64,000 nt of DNA from Muribaculum sp. (GCA_009775095.1 VSOZ01000003.1:124001-188000), one strand, 5' to 3'. Shown: positions 1-9,723, numbered from the stretch's first letter. The notes: a model not told the origin generated them from the sequence alone. Translations and numbers: made by a program.

Positions 1-267
1 TTTGGCTTTATCCGGAGTGGCGTCGTGTCCGTAAGCGCGGTTAAACAGCAGGTTTATTGTTGAGGCCCCGGTGCGTCCTTCATATAGAAAAAACTCATCG
101 CGGGTACACTCTATGCCTATGCCTGATATAAGACGGTACCATGCATCGGCATGATTGCCCATGGAGTCATATAAAGTACCGTCCATGTCTATAAGGGCGG
201 CTTTGGGTCGGAACCCGGTTATGCCTCTCCGCTTCATGTATGCGGTTATCGCCTCTTGTTCATTCAT
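1..267 (-). CDS. HAD-family hydrolase, N-terminal part only
   Basis: The reverse strand from 267 encodes 89 residues that run off the window edge. Near residue 26 it carries the HAD motif I, seen as ALIDMDGTLYDS, whose first Asp is the catalytic nucleophile and second Asp the acid/base of the family. The helical cap start (NHADAWYRLISGIGIE) and the GRTG motif resemble beta-phosphoglucomutase or phosphoglycolate phosphatase relatives. It is therefore probably a cytosolic sugar-phosphate phosphatase or phosphomutase; the substrate cannot be told. Its start codon overlaps the end of the upstream AsmA-like gene by 8 bases, so the two are likely co-transcribed. The C-terminal motifs II to IV lie outside the window. 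Confidence 0.85.
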   Translation of the reverse strand, partial: MNEQEAITAYMKRRGITGFRPKAALIDMDGTLYDSMGNHADAWYRLISGIGIECTRDEFFLYEGRTGASTINLLFNRAYGHDATPDKAK

Positions 268-3200
268 CGCTTTCCGGTTTTGGTAATATGCCTTTTTCTA
301 TAAACATTATCGAGTCGTTGTGAGATATTGTGTCGTTGAGCTCTTCAAATGTCACTTTCTCGGGTTGTCGGGATACTTTCAGGCCTGACAGCCGTGCCGC
401 TTTGGCACCGCGACTGAACACACGGTCAATCTCTTTAAGAAGGTTGATACGTGTCGTGTCTAAAATAGCTATTGTCTCGCCAGCCTGATTAGGCTTGTAT
501 TTGGCTTTGCCAAGCCGGACTTTCATCTTGTCGGTATTGCCGGAGAGGTTTAGCCCGAATTTAAAAGGCATCGGCGATTTAAGAACCGAGATGTGATACT
601 TGTAGTTGAGCGCCAAGTCGTTGGAGCCCATTACCGCGAGTCTGTAACGGTCAAAGTCGAAGACAAACGGGAAGAGTTCAAGGGTTGAGTTGTCGACGAG
701 CATCTCTACTTCCATGCGGGGTATCACGTTGCGCTTTTTGTCTTTGAACATAAGCCATTTTGACAGAGTCTTGAAGGTTTCGGCGTCGAGTAGTACAAGA
801 TTCTCTCCCGATAGCTTTATCGCGGCTTCAAGGCTTGGCAGTACAAGGTTCATGCATGAATCAACCTCTGTTGTGGCGGCTATGTCTGCATCAATGACCC
901 CGTCAAAGTCTTTAAGCAAAGGCATCAGCGAGTCTACCGCCGGTATGAGGTTTATAAACTCTTTTATGTGCATGTCGTTGAGTTTAAGCCCGAAGCCGAA
1001 GCGTATATCGTCTTTAGTCGGAGCCGTGTATAGTGCGGTGAGTGAGGCCCCTCCTATAGAGGATCCGGCTGACAGGTCGCGCAGGTTGAGCGCTCCGTTG
1101 TTTATTAGCAGGTCGCCTTTGAAGTTCTGCATAGTGACGTCGGCATACATAACCTGTCGGGCACTTATATTTATATCGGCCCTTACATTCATGGGCACAA
1201 GCAAGGCTGATGTCTCACCTGACTGTGTGACTGAGTCGGCAAGCTCCTGTATGGCTTTTTCGTCTTCGATGTTGTCTATAGATATTGAGCCGTCTTTGAT
1301 CTGTTCGGCAAATGCCGCTCCTTTGTATGAAGCCTGTATGATCTGGTTGATGTCAAGAGTGTCGCTTTCAAGCGATAGGTTTACTTGGACCGGACGCCGT
1401 GATATGAGTGCTTGCCGCAGGTTTCTGATGGCTCCGTTTATTCTGAAGTCAGAACGTCCGGCTTTATACTTCAGGCCGTTCAGATGTACGCTGTCGGTCG
1501 TAAAACGCAAATCGATGTTCTCTATGCGGTTACGTAGCGGGAAGTATGTGGAGAATAACATGCCGCGTTCTGCTGTCATGCTGCCGCTGACATCCCATTT
1601 GAGCAGCATGCGCTTGGCATTCTGGTCGAGGCCGAAATCGACAATATCGTATTTTGACATGTCGGCTTTTCTCACGGGCATCGACTTTCTCATAAGGGTG
1701 AAAATGGAGTCCGGGGCAAGTCCGGGATGTGATGCTGCCAGTGAATCATAACGTGCTTTCAACCGCGGAGGCAATTCACGTCGAGGCTTCATGTGGGCTG
1801 TTATATTGAAGTTGCCCTTGCGCATAAACAGGCGGTTGAAGCGATCGGCATATACGGCTATGTCAGCTCCTGTATTTAGCCGGAGCAACGGTACACGTCC
1901 TTGTCCTTCGTAGCGCTGAATGGCTCCGGACAATTTTGCCCCGCGCAGCCACATGCGCATTGAGTCGCTGTCGACATACCTTATGCCGTCAGCTTTTATG
2001 GTGGCGCCTATAGGATTGATCTGGGTGGTGTCGGATGACGATGCTTTGTTGGAGCAGCCTATGCCGCCTTTGAGTCCCTTCGCGGCAATGTCCATCCCTG
2101 AAAGGGTCACTCTGATTGTGTCGATATTTACAGAGGCCGTGAGCAGTGAATCTACACGTTGTGCGTCGGTCACGAAGCTGGTGTTGGAGCCGAGTGTGAT
2201 CTTGGCGTTACGCGTATACAGGTCAACGTCATTTTCGGGTAGTGAAACATCAATATCGTGGAGTGCGAGATTGCCGTTAAGCAATATGCGATGAAACCGC
2301 TTTGGCGTAAGGTCATCGAGGTGCAGACGTACGTCGGAGTCAAATTCCAATCGGCCTTTTACTGAACCCGGAATTGCCGCTCTCATGTCGTAAGGTAGCT
2401 TGGAGAAGTCGGCGGTAGCCTTTATGCGGGCGTCTATATATGGATTTCCGAATAGAGAAGAAGCGTTTCCTTTTATCGAGATGCGTGCTCCGTCAGTGGC
2501 CGCGCGCAGATGCCGTAAGCTGACGGTTGAGCAGTCAAGGTCATCGCCGTTGACAGCTATTGTCATGTCTGCCTCAACGTCCTTTAGTTTATATCGGTCA
2601 TATTTCAGATTGCAGGACTTTATGACAATGTCGGCCTTGCATGAGGGCATGGAATTGCTGTTGAACGGGTAGGGGCGAGTCAGTTCCAAGGCCATGTCTA
2701 TCTTCATGTCTGTTGACAATTCCTTTATGTCACCGTGCCATTTTGGAGGAATGTATGCTATTACCTCTTCGGGAGAGAGTGAATTGACAGTCATGGCCAA
2801 GTTTTCGACGGTTAGCGGCGTGGCAAAGTTTATAGAGGAGTTGATGACTGCGTTGACCGGTCCTGCGGTTATGTTGAAGTTCTCAAGATTTATCCATTCG
2901 GGACGTTCGTGCAACCACTGTATTTTTCCGTCTATAGCTATGGTCATGGAGTCGATGTCTATGTCGGGTGGCAGCAATGCCTTAAGGTCACTGTTAAGTG
3001 TCACTTCATACTTTGAATCGGCATTGAGTACGCGTGATTGGCTCAGTGTAAGATTTATGTCTAAGGAATCGGCTATCGAGATGTAGCGTATAGGCATCCG
3101 GTTTATGATTTCAAAGCGATTTATGGATATGTCGGGCATGCCGGAACTTTCCGTATCGGTGCTTTCTTCGCTCTCGGGTACGATGTAAAAGTTGGATATC

Positions 3201-3640
3201 TCGCTATTGTATGATACGGCATTGACCATCGGTGATGTCAGTTCTACGTCATAAAGTTTTATGTCGCCTTTCAGGAGCGATGGCAGGTTTATGGCTCCGT
3301 GAAATTTGTTAATATTTATAAGTGTGTCCGCATTTTGTGGCAACAGTGCACGTTCTGAAGCCGGAAGGGTGGCAAATGCGTCGCTCTTTACCGTAACAGA
3401 ATCGAGATCTATATATAAATGTGGGAAAGTCTTCCATAGGGTTAGCTCGGCTTTGGAAAGCGAGACTTCCGCGTTCAGATTCTTGTTGGCGACATCTCTG
3501 ACCAGCGGTGTAAGTCGGGCGGGTGTCAGTATCCATACCGCGGCGCTGAGTATCAGCACTACGATTGCGATTGTTATGCCTATGGTCCATGCCGCAATTT
3601 TTGCAATACGGCCTATGACGCTTTTCCCGGTTGATTTCAT
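260..3640 (-). CDS. AsmA-family envelope protein (1126 aa)
   Basis: This large protein has one N-terminal membrane helix (about residues 13-37) followed by the AsmA start (TPARLTPLVRDVANKNL, then a second Leu/Asp-rich beta segment). The rest is repetitive beta-strand sequence typical of AsmA/TamB-like repeating beta-groove proteins. The C-terminal part (about 830-1075) looks like the AsmA_2 region. Family members are anchored in the inner membrane, extend through the periplasm, and are linked to phospholipid transport or outer-membrane assembly. Length is in the range of Bacteroidetes AsmA proteins. It is followed with 8-bp overlap by the HAD gene and preceded, 16 bases away, by a lipoprotein gene on the same strand. 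The family call is firm; the exact lipid cargo is unknown. Confidence 0.88.
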   Translation of the reverse strand: MKSTGKSVIGRIAKIAAWTIGITIAIVVLILSAAVWILTPARLTPLVRDVANKNLNAEVSLSKAELTLWKTFPHLYIDLDSVTVKSDAFATLPASERALLPQNADTLININKFHGAINLPSLLKGDIKLYDVELTSPMVNAVSYNSEISNFYIVPESEESTDTESSGMPDISINRFEIINRMPIRYISIADSLDINLTLSQSRVLNADSKYEVTLNSDLKALLPPDIDIDSMTIAIDGKIQWLHERPEWINLENFNITAGPVNAVINSSINFATPLTVENLAMTVNSLSPEEVIAYIPPKWHGDIKELSTDMKIDMALELTRPYPFNSNSMPSCKADIVIKSCNLKYDRYKLKDVEADMTIAVNGDDLDCSTVSLRHLRAATDGARISIKGNASSLFGNPYIDARIKATADFSKLPYDMRAAIPGSVKGRLEFDSDVRLHLDDLTPKRFHRILLNGNLALHDIDVSLPENDVDLYTRNAKITLGSNTSFVTDAQRVDSLLTASVNIDTIRVTLSGMDIAAKGLKGGIGCSNKASSSDTTQINPIGATIKADGIRYVDSDSMRMWLRGAKLSGAIQRYEGQGRVPLLRLNTGADIAVYADRFNRLFMRKGNFNITAHMKPRRELPPRLKARYDSLAASHPGLAPDSIFTLMRKSMPVRKADMSKYDIVDFGLDQNAKRMLLKWDVSGSMTAERGMLFSTYFPLRNRIENIDLRFTTDSVHLNGLKYKAGRSDFRINGAIRNLRQALISRRPVQVNLSLESDTLDINQIIQASYKGAAFAEQIKDGSISIDNIEDEKAIQELADSVTQSGETSALLVPMNVRADINISARQVMYADVTMQNFKGDLLINNGALNLRDLSAGSSIGGASLTALYTAPTKDDIRFGFGLKLNDMHIKEFINLIPAVDSLMPLLKDFDGVIDADIAATTEVDSCMNLVLPSLEAAIKLSGENLVLLDAETFKTLSKWLMFKDKKRNVIPRMEVEMLVDNSTLELFPFVFDFDRYRLAVMGSNDLALNYKYHISVLKSPMPFKFGLNLSGNTDKMKVRLGKAKYKPNQAGETIAILDTTRINLLKEIDRVFSRGAKAARLSGLKVSRQPEKVTFEELNDTISHNDSIMFIEKGILPKPESDE

Positions 3641-3656
3641 AATGTGTAGATGTGTC

Positions 3657-4391
3657 TTATTGTTTCGGTTTGCGTGCGGTGATGTGGAAGCATCCTTGTT
3701 TACGCTCGTACTTTACATAACACTTCTGTTCGTCGCGAAGTTGTTTGAGTACTTCTCCAAGCAGATTTTTCAAGTCTTCTTGTGTGCGCGCCACTGTCAC
3801 GGAGTCGCATATGAACTTGGCGTAACTGATGTCAAATGTAGTGCCGAACTGGTGGGCTGACTCTTCGGTGGCGTTGATGTTGCGTCTGCGCAGCTTCTTG
3901 ACGGCCCCACGGGTGCGTAGTGCACTGGTAACTTTCAGTCTGTAATTGCCGCCTCCGCGTGATTGCAGCGAGTCGTTGAAGCGGTGGCCGATCTCTTTTA
4001 GCAATGAATCTGCTTCAGGCACGAGGTAGGGCACGGAGTGGGTGAGATTGTCGACAAAGTATTCGCTGCAGCTTTCGATGCGTTTTATTGGTCGGTTTAT
4101 ATGCCATGCCGAACGTGGACTTTCTATCGGCGCTATGCCTAAGCTCTTGGCCTCATCGACATGCACTTGGTTGAGGTCGTTGAATACTCGGCCGAGACTG
4201 CCTCCTATCGGATATATCTTCATCTTCACGCAACCTCCGTCAGGCATAGAATCAAGATGGGTATAGTAGTCTGTTGCGTCGTGGTGCGATGTGGAGGGGG
4301 CTGATTTGTCACGGGAGCATCCACATCCCGGCAGTGTCAGGCATATGGCGGTGGCGACGGAAAGTATTAAGCAAGATGGACTATAGGTCAT
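3657..4391 (-). CDS. DUF5715-like lipoprotein (M15 peptidase-like C-terminus)
   Basis: The reading frame is open 31 codons further upstream, but the ATG at 4391 gives a clear export signal (MTYSPSCLILSVATAICL) ending in a lipobox-like LPGCGC, so this start is preferred (244 aa). The C-terminal half has SALRTRGAVKKLRRRN and HQFGTTFDISYA, which resemble the S-x-H/D-x-G-x-A-x-D zinc-site pattern of D-Ala-D-Ala carboxypeptidase-like M15 proteins and the Bacteroidetes DUF5715 family. It is probably an envelope-located, peptidoglycan-related protein. Whether the zinc site is complete cannot be judged by eye. It sits directly upstream of the AsmA gene, so a shared envelope role is possible. Confidence 0.7.
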   Translation of the reverse strand: MTYSPSCLILSVATAICLTLPGCGCSRDKSAPSTSHHDATDYYTHLDSMPDGGCVKMKIYPIGGSLGRVFNDLNQVHVDEAKSLGIAPIESPRSAWHINRPIKRIESCSEYFVDNLTHSVPYLVPEADSLLKEIGHRFNDSLQSRGGGNYRLKVTSALRTRGAVKKLRRRNINATEESAHQFGTTFDISYAKFICDSVTVARTQEDLKNLLGEVLKQLRDEQKCYVKYERKQGCFHITARKPKQ

Positions 4392-4826
4392 AGTTAGTGA
4401 ATTGAAGCGTAAAATTAACAATTTACCCGCTAAATAACAAAAAACAGACGGCTTTACTTGTCGCAAGCTCCGCCGTCCTTCCATTCATGAGAAATCTATC
4501 TACTATTATATGATGGATTCTGTAGAATGCAATACTAAATGTTGTTTGGTGATATTTACATAATACTTTTGTATAATTTCATGGTGCAAGTTTACGTATT
4601 TTGATTGTATTTGCATAATAAAAATGAGATTATTTTGTAAAATATGTTATAAAACATGTTTTCCGGTGGCGTCGGGCTGCTTCAAGATGACAAAAACAAC
4701 AATTATTACCGAAAAAATTCCGTATTATTTGTGATGACGCATAAATTATCTTAAATTTGCATGACAAACAATAGCCATTAATTCATTTAATATATTAAGT
4801 TCTAATTTTCAAATTTTTAAACTTCT
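4392..4826. other. A+T-rich intergenic region between divergent genes
   Basis: This 435-base stretch separates the DUF5715-like gene (leftward) from frdC (rightward). Apart from the frdC promoter given separately, I see only A+T-rich sequence. A weaker leftward match (TAAACTTG, one mismatch to TAnnTTTG) lies near 4585-4600 and might serve the lipoprotein gene. No ORF or tRNA was recognised. Confidence 0.5.
4728..4759 (+). promoter_or_regulatory. Bacteroidetes-type promoter of frdCAB
   Basis: TTTG at 4728-4731 is followed after exactly 20 bases by TAAATTTG at 4752-4759, matching the Bacteroidetes housekeeping consensus TTTG-N19-21-TAnnTTTG. Transcription would start near 4766, giving a leader of about 60 bases before frdC. 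Confidence 0.75.
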
Positions 4827-5819
4827 ATGTGGTTAACAAGCTCATCTATAGGGCGCAAATTGGTAATGGCCGTAACAGGTATTTGCCTCGTCCTATTTGT
4901 AACTTTTCACTGCTTGATGAACGCAATAGCTATCGTGTATCCGGCGGCTTACAATGTTATTTGTGAGTTTCTCGGTGCCAATTGGTATGCGTTGGTAGCT
5001 TCTATGGGGCTCGCTCTGTTGTTCATCATTCACATTATCTATGCCGTGTGGCTTACTCTTCAGAACCGTAAGGCACGTGGTAACGACCGTTATTCGATCA
5101 ACAAGCGTCCGGCTACGGTGGAATGGTCGTCGCAGAACATGCTTGTGCTCGGTATCGTAGTGCTTGCTTTCCTTGCCGTGCACATGATTCAGTTCTGGGC
5201 AAAGATGCAGCTTCAGGAGATACGCGGTGTCGAGGGTGTGATACCCCCGTCAATCGGCACTCTGTTTATTCAGGAAGCTTTCTCTTGTGTCTGGACCCCG
5301 ATTGTATATATAATCGGTTTCGTGGCTTTGTGGTTCCATATGAATCACGGTTTCTGGTCTATGTTCCAGTCTATCGGTTGGGATAACACTACTTGGCTAC
5401 CCCGTCTTAAGACTATAGCATGCTGGTGGACTACAATCGTGATTGCATTGTTTATCGCTCAGGCTGTGGTATTTACCGTAAACGCTCACAATGACTTCTA
5501 TAAGAAAGATCCGGTACTCCGCGATCAGTACAAGGAGGTGATAGGTAAAGTGGTAGGCATACCCGCCGATCGCTTCAGCTACGATCAGGTGCCGACAGCT
5601 GAAGACCTTCAGAAAGCAAAGACCGAAGTCGACAATCTCAAGAAGAATCCTCAGATGATGTCGCAGTACGGTGTGGATGCAGCTATGCTTGAAAGCCAGC
5701 TCAAGAGCATTGAGGCTTGGACCTCTATACTCCCCTTTGTTGATTACCTTAATGATGCTGCCGAAAATGTTGAGGCTGTAGAAGTTGAGGCTGTTCAGGA
5801 AGTTCAACCCGAAAATTGA
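4827..5819 (+). CDS. frdC: fumarate reductase / succinate dehydrogenase cytochrome b subunit
   Basis: This is the membrane anchor that carries haem and quinone sites for the FrdAB catalytic subunits, coupling menaquinol oxidation to fumarate reduction in anaerobic Bacteroidales. Five membrane helices are visible (about 10-35, 53-77, 103-123, 150-172, 193-217), with helix histidines typical of the diheme family (FHCLMN, IHIIYA, VHMIQF, WFHMNHGFW). After the last helix the protein continues for about 109 residues, ending in a Glu/Val-rich tail (VEAVEVEAVQEV). The expected length of this subunit is about 220-230 residues, so the tail is an extension. It is first in the operon, 8 bases before frdA. 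Confidence 0.95.
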   Translation: MWLTSSSIGRKLVMAVTGICLVLFVTFHCLMNAIAIVYPAAYNVICEFLGANWYALVASMGLALLFIIHIIYAVWLTLQNRKARGNDRYSINKRPATVEWSSQNMLVLGIVVLAFLAVHMIQFWAKMQLQEIRGVEGVIPPSIGTLFIQEAFSCVWTPIVYIIGFVALWFHMNHGFWSMFQSIGWDNTTWLPRLKTIACWWTTIVIALFIAQAVVFTVNAHNDFYKKDPVLRDQYKEVIGKVVGIPADRFSYDQVPTAEDLQKAKTEVDNLKKNPQMMSQYGVDAAMLESQLKSIEAWTSILPFVDYLNDAAENVEAVEVEAVQEVQPEN

Positions 5820-5827
5820 TTAGCGAT

Positions 5828-7837
5828 ATGGAAAATACTAAAGAAAACGTTAAAGTGATGAATCCGGCTGATTCTAAAATCCCGGAAGGTCCTATCGCTG
5901 AGAAATGGACCAACTACAAGGCTCATCAGAAACTGGTGAACCCGGCTAACAAACGTCGTCTTGACATAATAGTCGTAGGTACCGGTCTTGCCGGCGCTTC
6001 AGCCGCGTCGTCGCTTGCCGAAATGGGCTTCAATGTACTCAACTTCTGTATACAGGACTCTCCCCGTCGCGCTCACTCGATCGCCGCTCAGGGTGGTATA
6101 AATGCCGCTAAGAACTATCAGAACGATGGTGACTCTGTATATCGTCTGTTCTATGATACTGTAAAAGGTGGTGACTATCGTGCACGCGAGGCCAATGTAT
6201 ACCGTCTTGCCGAAGTTTCCAATAATATTATAGACCAGTGCGTGGCTCAGGGTGTGCCTTTTGCCCGTGAATACGGAGGCCTTCTTGCCAACCGTTCGTT
6301 CGGTGGTGCGCAGGTGTCGCGTACATTCTACGCCAAGGGTCAGACAGGTCAGCAACTTCTGCTCGGTGCATACTCTTCACTCAACCGTCAGATCAATCTC
6401 GGTAAGGTAAAGAGTTACAACCGTTATGAGATGCATGATGTAGTCATGATCGACGGTCGTGCACGCGGTATTATCGCCAAAAACCTCGTTACAGGTAAGT
6501 TTGAGCGTTTTGCCGCTCATGCGGTAGTTATAGCTACCGGCGGTTACGGTAACGCTTACTTCCTTTCGACCAATGCTATGGGTTGTAACTGTAGCGCTGC
6601 TATGGCTTGCTACCGTAAGGGAGCTTATTTTGCCAATCCCGCTTATGTTCAGATACACCCGACCTGTATCCCCGTACACGGCGATCAGCAGTCCAAACTG
6701 ACTCTTATGTCAGAGTCGCTCCGTAACGACGGTCGCATCTGGGTGCCTAAGAAACTCGAGGATGCCAAGAAACTTCAGAGCGGAGAGATAAAGGGTTCGC
6801 AGATACCTGAAGAGGATCGTGACTATTATCTTGAGCGTCGCTATCCGGCATTCGGTAACCTCGTTCCCCGTGACGTTGCTTCGCGTGCAGCCAAGGAGCG
6901 TTGCGACAAGGGCTTCGGTGTAAACAATACCGGTCTTGCCGTATTCCTTGACTTCAGCGATGCTATCAACCGTCTTGGTATAGATGTTGTACGTCAGCGT
7001 TATGGTAACCTCTTCGATATGTATGAGGAGATCACCGATGTTAATCCCGGTGAAGTCGGCTCTGAGATAAACGGTGAGGTTTACTACAACCCGATGATGA
7101 TATTCCCCGCTATCCACTATACTATGGGCGGTATCTGGGTTGACTACGAACTTCAGACTTCGTTGAAGGGCCTCTTCGCTATCGGTGAGTGCAACTTCTC
7201 TGACCACGGAGCCAACCGTCTTGGTGCTTCCGCTCTTATGCAGGGCCTTGCCGATGGATATTTTGTACTTCCTTATACTATTCAGAACTATCTTTCCGAC
7301 CAGATTACAGTGCCGCGCTTCTCGACCGATGCTCCCGAATTTGCAGAGGCTGAAGCAAAGTGTGTTGCCGCTCAGGAAGCTCTCCTTAAGATACAAGGCA
7401 AGCGCTCTGTCGACTCTATACATAAGGAACTCGGCCACATAATGTGGGAATACGTAGGTATGGGACGTACAAAAGAGGGATTGACCACTGCATTGGCTAA
7501 ACTGAAAGAACTCCGCAAGGAATTCCAGACCAACCTTTATGTTCCCGGTACTGCCGAGGGTATGAATATTGAGCTTGACAAGGCATTCCGTTTGAATGAC
7601 TTCATCATCATGGGCGAGCTTGTGGCTTACGACGCTCTTAACCGCAACGAAAGCTGTGGCGGTCACTTCCGCGAAGAGTACCAGACTGAAGAAGGCGAAG
7701 CCAAGCGCGATGACGAAAACTATTTCTATGTATCTTGCTGGGATTACCAAGGTAGCGATGACAAGGCTCCCGAACTTATCAAAGAGCCGCTTCACTATGA
7801 GGCTATCAAGGTTCAGACCCGTAACTATAAGTCATAA
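5828..7837 (+). CDS. frdA: fumarate reductase / succinate dehydrogenase flavoprotein subunit
   Basis: This catalytic subunit reduces fumarate to succinate with a covalent FAD. The ATG at 5828 (669 aa) is preferred over a TTG four codons upstream that overlaps the frdC stop. The dinucleotide-binding motif VVGTGLAGASAA is near residue 46, and RRAHSIAAQGGINAAK contains the histidine that carries FAD in the family. The substrate-site segment HPTCIP and the GANRLGASALMQGLADG region follow. The C-terminal domain has the capping helices and an Arg/His-rich active site region. It lies between frdC and frdB and is surely part of the same transcript. Confidence 0.97.
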   Translation: MENTKENVKVMNPADSKIPEGPIAEKWTNYKAHQKLVNPANKRRLDIIVVGTGLAGASAASSLAEMGFNVLNFCIQDSPRRAHSIAAQGGINAAKNYQNDGDSVYRLFYDTVKGGDYRAREANVYRLAEVSNNIIDQCVAQGVPFAREYGGLLANRSFGGAQVSRTFYAKGQTGQQLLLGAYSSLNRQINLGKVKSYNRYEMHDVVMIDGRARGIIAKNLVTGKFERFAAHAVVIATGGYGNAYFLSTNAMGCNCSAAMACYRKGAYFANPAYVQIHPTCIPVHGDQQSKLTLMSESLRNDGRIWVPKKLEDAKKLQSGEIKGSQIPEEDRDYYLERRYPAFGNLVPRDVASRAAKERCDKGFGVNNTGLAVFLDFSDAINRLGIDVVRQRYGNLFDMYEEITDVNPGEVGSEINGEVYYNPMMIFPAIHYTMGGIWVDYELQTSLKGLFAIGECNFSDHGANRLGASALMQGLADGYFVLPYTIQNYLSDQITVPRFSTDAPEFAEAEAKCVAAQEALLKIQGKRSVDSIHKELGHIMWEYVGMGRTKEGLTTALAKLKELRKEFQTNLYVPGTAEGMNIELDKAFRLNDFIIMGELVAYDALNRNESCGGHFREEYQTEEGEAKRDDENYFYVSCWDYQGSDDKAPELIKEPLHYEAIKVQTRNYKS

Positions 7838-7866
7838 TCTTTTCACATCTTAGAAAGTAAACTCAA

Positions 7867-8616
7867 ATGTCAAAAATAACTGTAAAACTTAAGGTTTGGC
7901 GTCAAGCCGGACCGAAGGAAAAAGGCGAGTTCAAGACTTATACGGTTGACACCGATACCGATACCTCTTTCCTTGAAACGCTCGATATCCTCAACGAGCA
8001 ACTTGTGAATCAGCATGAGGAGCCGATAGCTTTTGACCATGATTGCCGCGAAGGTATATGTGGTATGTGCTCGCTGTATATCAACGGACATCCTCACGGT
8101 CCCGCTACCGGAGCCACTACCTGTCAGCTCTATATGCGTCGCTTCCATGACGGTGAAGAGATTACGGTTGAGCCGTGGCGTTCCGCTGCATTCCCCGTGA
8201 TCAAAGACCTTATGGTTGATCGCAATGCATTTGATAAAATTCAGCAGGCTGGAGGCTATGTTTCGTTCAACTGCGGCGGTGCTCAGGATGCTAACAGTCT
8301 GCCTATCTCGAAGATCAATGCCGACCTCGCTATGGATGCGGCTACCTGCATCGGCTGTGGTGCGTGTGTTGCTGCTTGTAAGAACGGTTCGGCCATGTTG
8401 TTTGTATCTGCAAAGGTAAGCCAGTTTGCTCTGCTTCCCCAAGGTCAGGTTGAGCGCGCCCGCCGTGCACGTGCCATGGTGAAGAAGATGGATGAACTCG
8501 GTTTCGGTAACTGTACAAATACAGGTGCTTGTGCGGCCGAGTGTCCTAAAAACATTTCGCTTAGCAACATCGCCCGTCTTAACCGCGAGTTTATCAAAGC
8601 TAAATTTAAAGATTGA
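7867..8616 (+). CDS. frdB: fumarate reductase / succinate dehydrogenase iron-sulfur subunit
   Basis: This electron-transfer subunit (249 aa) connects FrdC haem to FrdA flavin. Its N-terminal ferredoxin domain holds a [2Fe-2S] ligand set (CREGICGMC, then a later TTCQLY). The C-terminal domain holds CIGCGACVAACKNG for the [4Fe-4S] cluster and CTNTGACAAECP for the remaining cluster. Length and cluster order fit the family. It follows frdA after 29 bases and is closed by a strong terminator. Confidence 0.96.
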   Translation: MSKITVKLKVWRQAGPKEKGEFKTYTVDTDTDTSFLETLDILNEQLVNQHEEPIAFDHDCREGICGMCSLYINGHPHGPATGATTCQLYMRRFHDGEEITVEPWRSAAFPVIKDLMVDRNAFDKIQQAGGYVSFNCGGAQDANSLPISKINADLAMDAATCIGCGACVAACKNGSAMLFVSAKVSQFALLPQGQVERARRARAMVKKMDELGFGNCTNTGACAAECPKNISLSNIARLNREFIKAKFKD

Positions 8617-8640
8617 AAATAGCTTAATCTATTTGTTTAA

Positions 8641-8675
8641 GAAAGGCGCTTCTTTACGAGAGCGCCTTTCTTTGT
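8641..8675 (+). terminator. terminator of frdCAB
   Basis: A perfect 10-bp stem, GAAAGGCGCT (8641-8650) with AGCGCCTTTC (8661-8670), is followed by a T-rich run and lies 24 bases after the frdB stop. Confidence 0.9.
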
Positions 8676-8725
8676 TATTGTCAGAAAAAACTATTTCATA
8701 ATAGTCGATTAATCATTAGAAAATT

Positions 8726-8756
8726 TTTGTAGATATTACGCATTAACGTAATTTTG
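8726..8756 (+). promoter_or_regulatory. promoter of the YitT-family gene
   Basis: TTTG at 8726-8729 and TAATTTTG at 8749-8756 are separated by 19 bases, a full match to the Bacteroidetes consensus. The start codon is 20 bases downstream of the -7 element. Confidence 0.75.
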
Positions 8757-8775
8757 CACTATAAAATAACCAACA

Positions 8776-9723
8776 ATGCATTTATCACGTCGTAATATCT
8801 GGCTATCGACCCGCGACTATGTTTTCATCGTATTCGGGTTGCTTATCTATGCTTTCGGTTTCACCGCTTTTATATTACCTGAAAAAGTAGTAATCGGAGG
8901 CTTGGTCGGTGTAGGCTCACTCGTATACTTCCTTCTTGGTATTCCTGTAGCGCTTACGTCCTATGTTTTAAATCTCGTGTTGCTTGCGATAGCATATAAG
9001 ATAGTAGGAAAGCAGTTTGTCATACGCACCGTTTTCGGAGCTACAGTTATAAACCTTTTTATAGGTGTTCTGCAACCGATGTTTCCCGAGCCGCTTATTG
9101 CGCAGCAGACATTTATGAATATAATAATAGGTGGTGTGCTTTGTGGTTTCGGCATCGGACTTGCCTTTACGCATAACGGTAGTACTGGAGGCACAGATAT
9201 TGTGGCTGCCATGGTGTCAAAACGGAGCAATGTTTCTATAGGACGTATGATGCTTTATTGCGATTTCCTTATCATCTCGTCGAGTTTTCTTATATTTCAT
9301 CAGATCGATAAGATTGTATATGGTCTCGTTGTAACGCTGTTGGCTTCATTTATGGCCGATCAGGTCATCAATACCAACCGTCAGGCTGTGCAGTTTACAA
9401 TTATCTCACGCTATTGGCAGGAGATCGCCAATGCTATAAACAATGAGGCACGCCGTGGTTGTACGGTGCTTGACGGCATGGGTTGGTACTCCAAGCATGA
9501 GGTAAAGGTGCTGCTGGTGATGTGTCGTAAGATAGAATCCGTAACCATATTTCGTATAGTGAAGTCCATTGACAAAGATGCTTTTATCACTCAGGCAAAT
9601 GTCAACGGAGTATATGGACAAGGCTTTGATATGGTAAAACTTAAAATGAAAAACGTCAAGCATGAGCATAATCAAGACGGACTTATTCCGCCCGCTCCGG
9701 CAGTGCCTCGTGATGCTAAGTAA
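8776..9723 (+). CDS. YitT-family (DUF161/DUF2179) membrane protein
   Basis: The 315-residue protein has about five to six membrane helices in its first 200 residues (beginning DYVFIVFGLLIYAFGFTAF) with the glycine-rich family signature GIGLAFTHNGSTGGTDIVA near residue 130. A soluble C-terminal DUF2179 domain follows (about 215-300: ARRGCTVLDGMGWYSKHEVKVLLV), which in the family may bind a ligand. The cellular role of YitT proteins is unknown; transport is a common guess. It has its own promoter and is separated from frdCAB by a terminator. Confidence 0.92.
   Translation: MHLSRRNIWLSTRDYVFIVFGLLIYAFGFTAFILPEKVVIGGLVGVGSLVYFLLGIPVALTSYVLNLVLLAIAYKIVGKQFVIRTVFGATVINLFIGVLQPMFPEPLIAQQTFMNIIIGGVLCGFGIGLAFTHNGSTGGTDIVAAMVSKRSNVSIGRMMLYCDFLIISSSFLIFHQIDKIVYGLVVTLLASFMADQVINTNRQAVQFTIISRYWQEIANAINNEARRGCTVLDGMGWYSKHEVKVLLVMCRKIESVTIFRIVKSIDKDAFITQANVNGVYGQGFDMVKLKMKNVKHEHNQDGLIPPAPAVPRDAK

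Noticed and set aside
690..1751. Plus-strand frame of 353 codons
   Set aside because: It is a mirror of the AsmA-like gene, rich in Ser/Met/Arg from the reverse strand, without any recognisable domain.
6710..7795. Minus-strand frame of 361 codons
   Set aside because: It lies entirely within frdA, whose motifs are clear, and its translation shows no domain.
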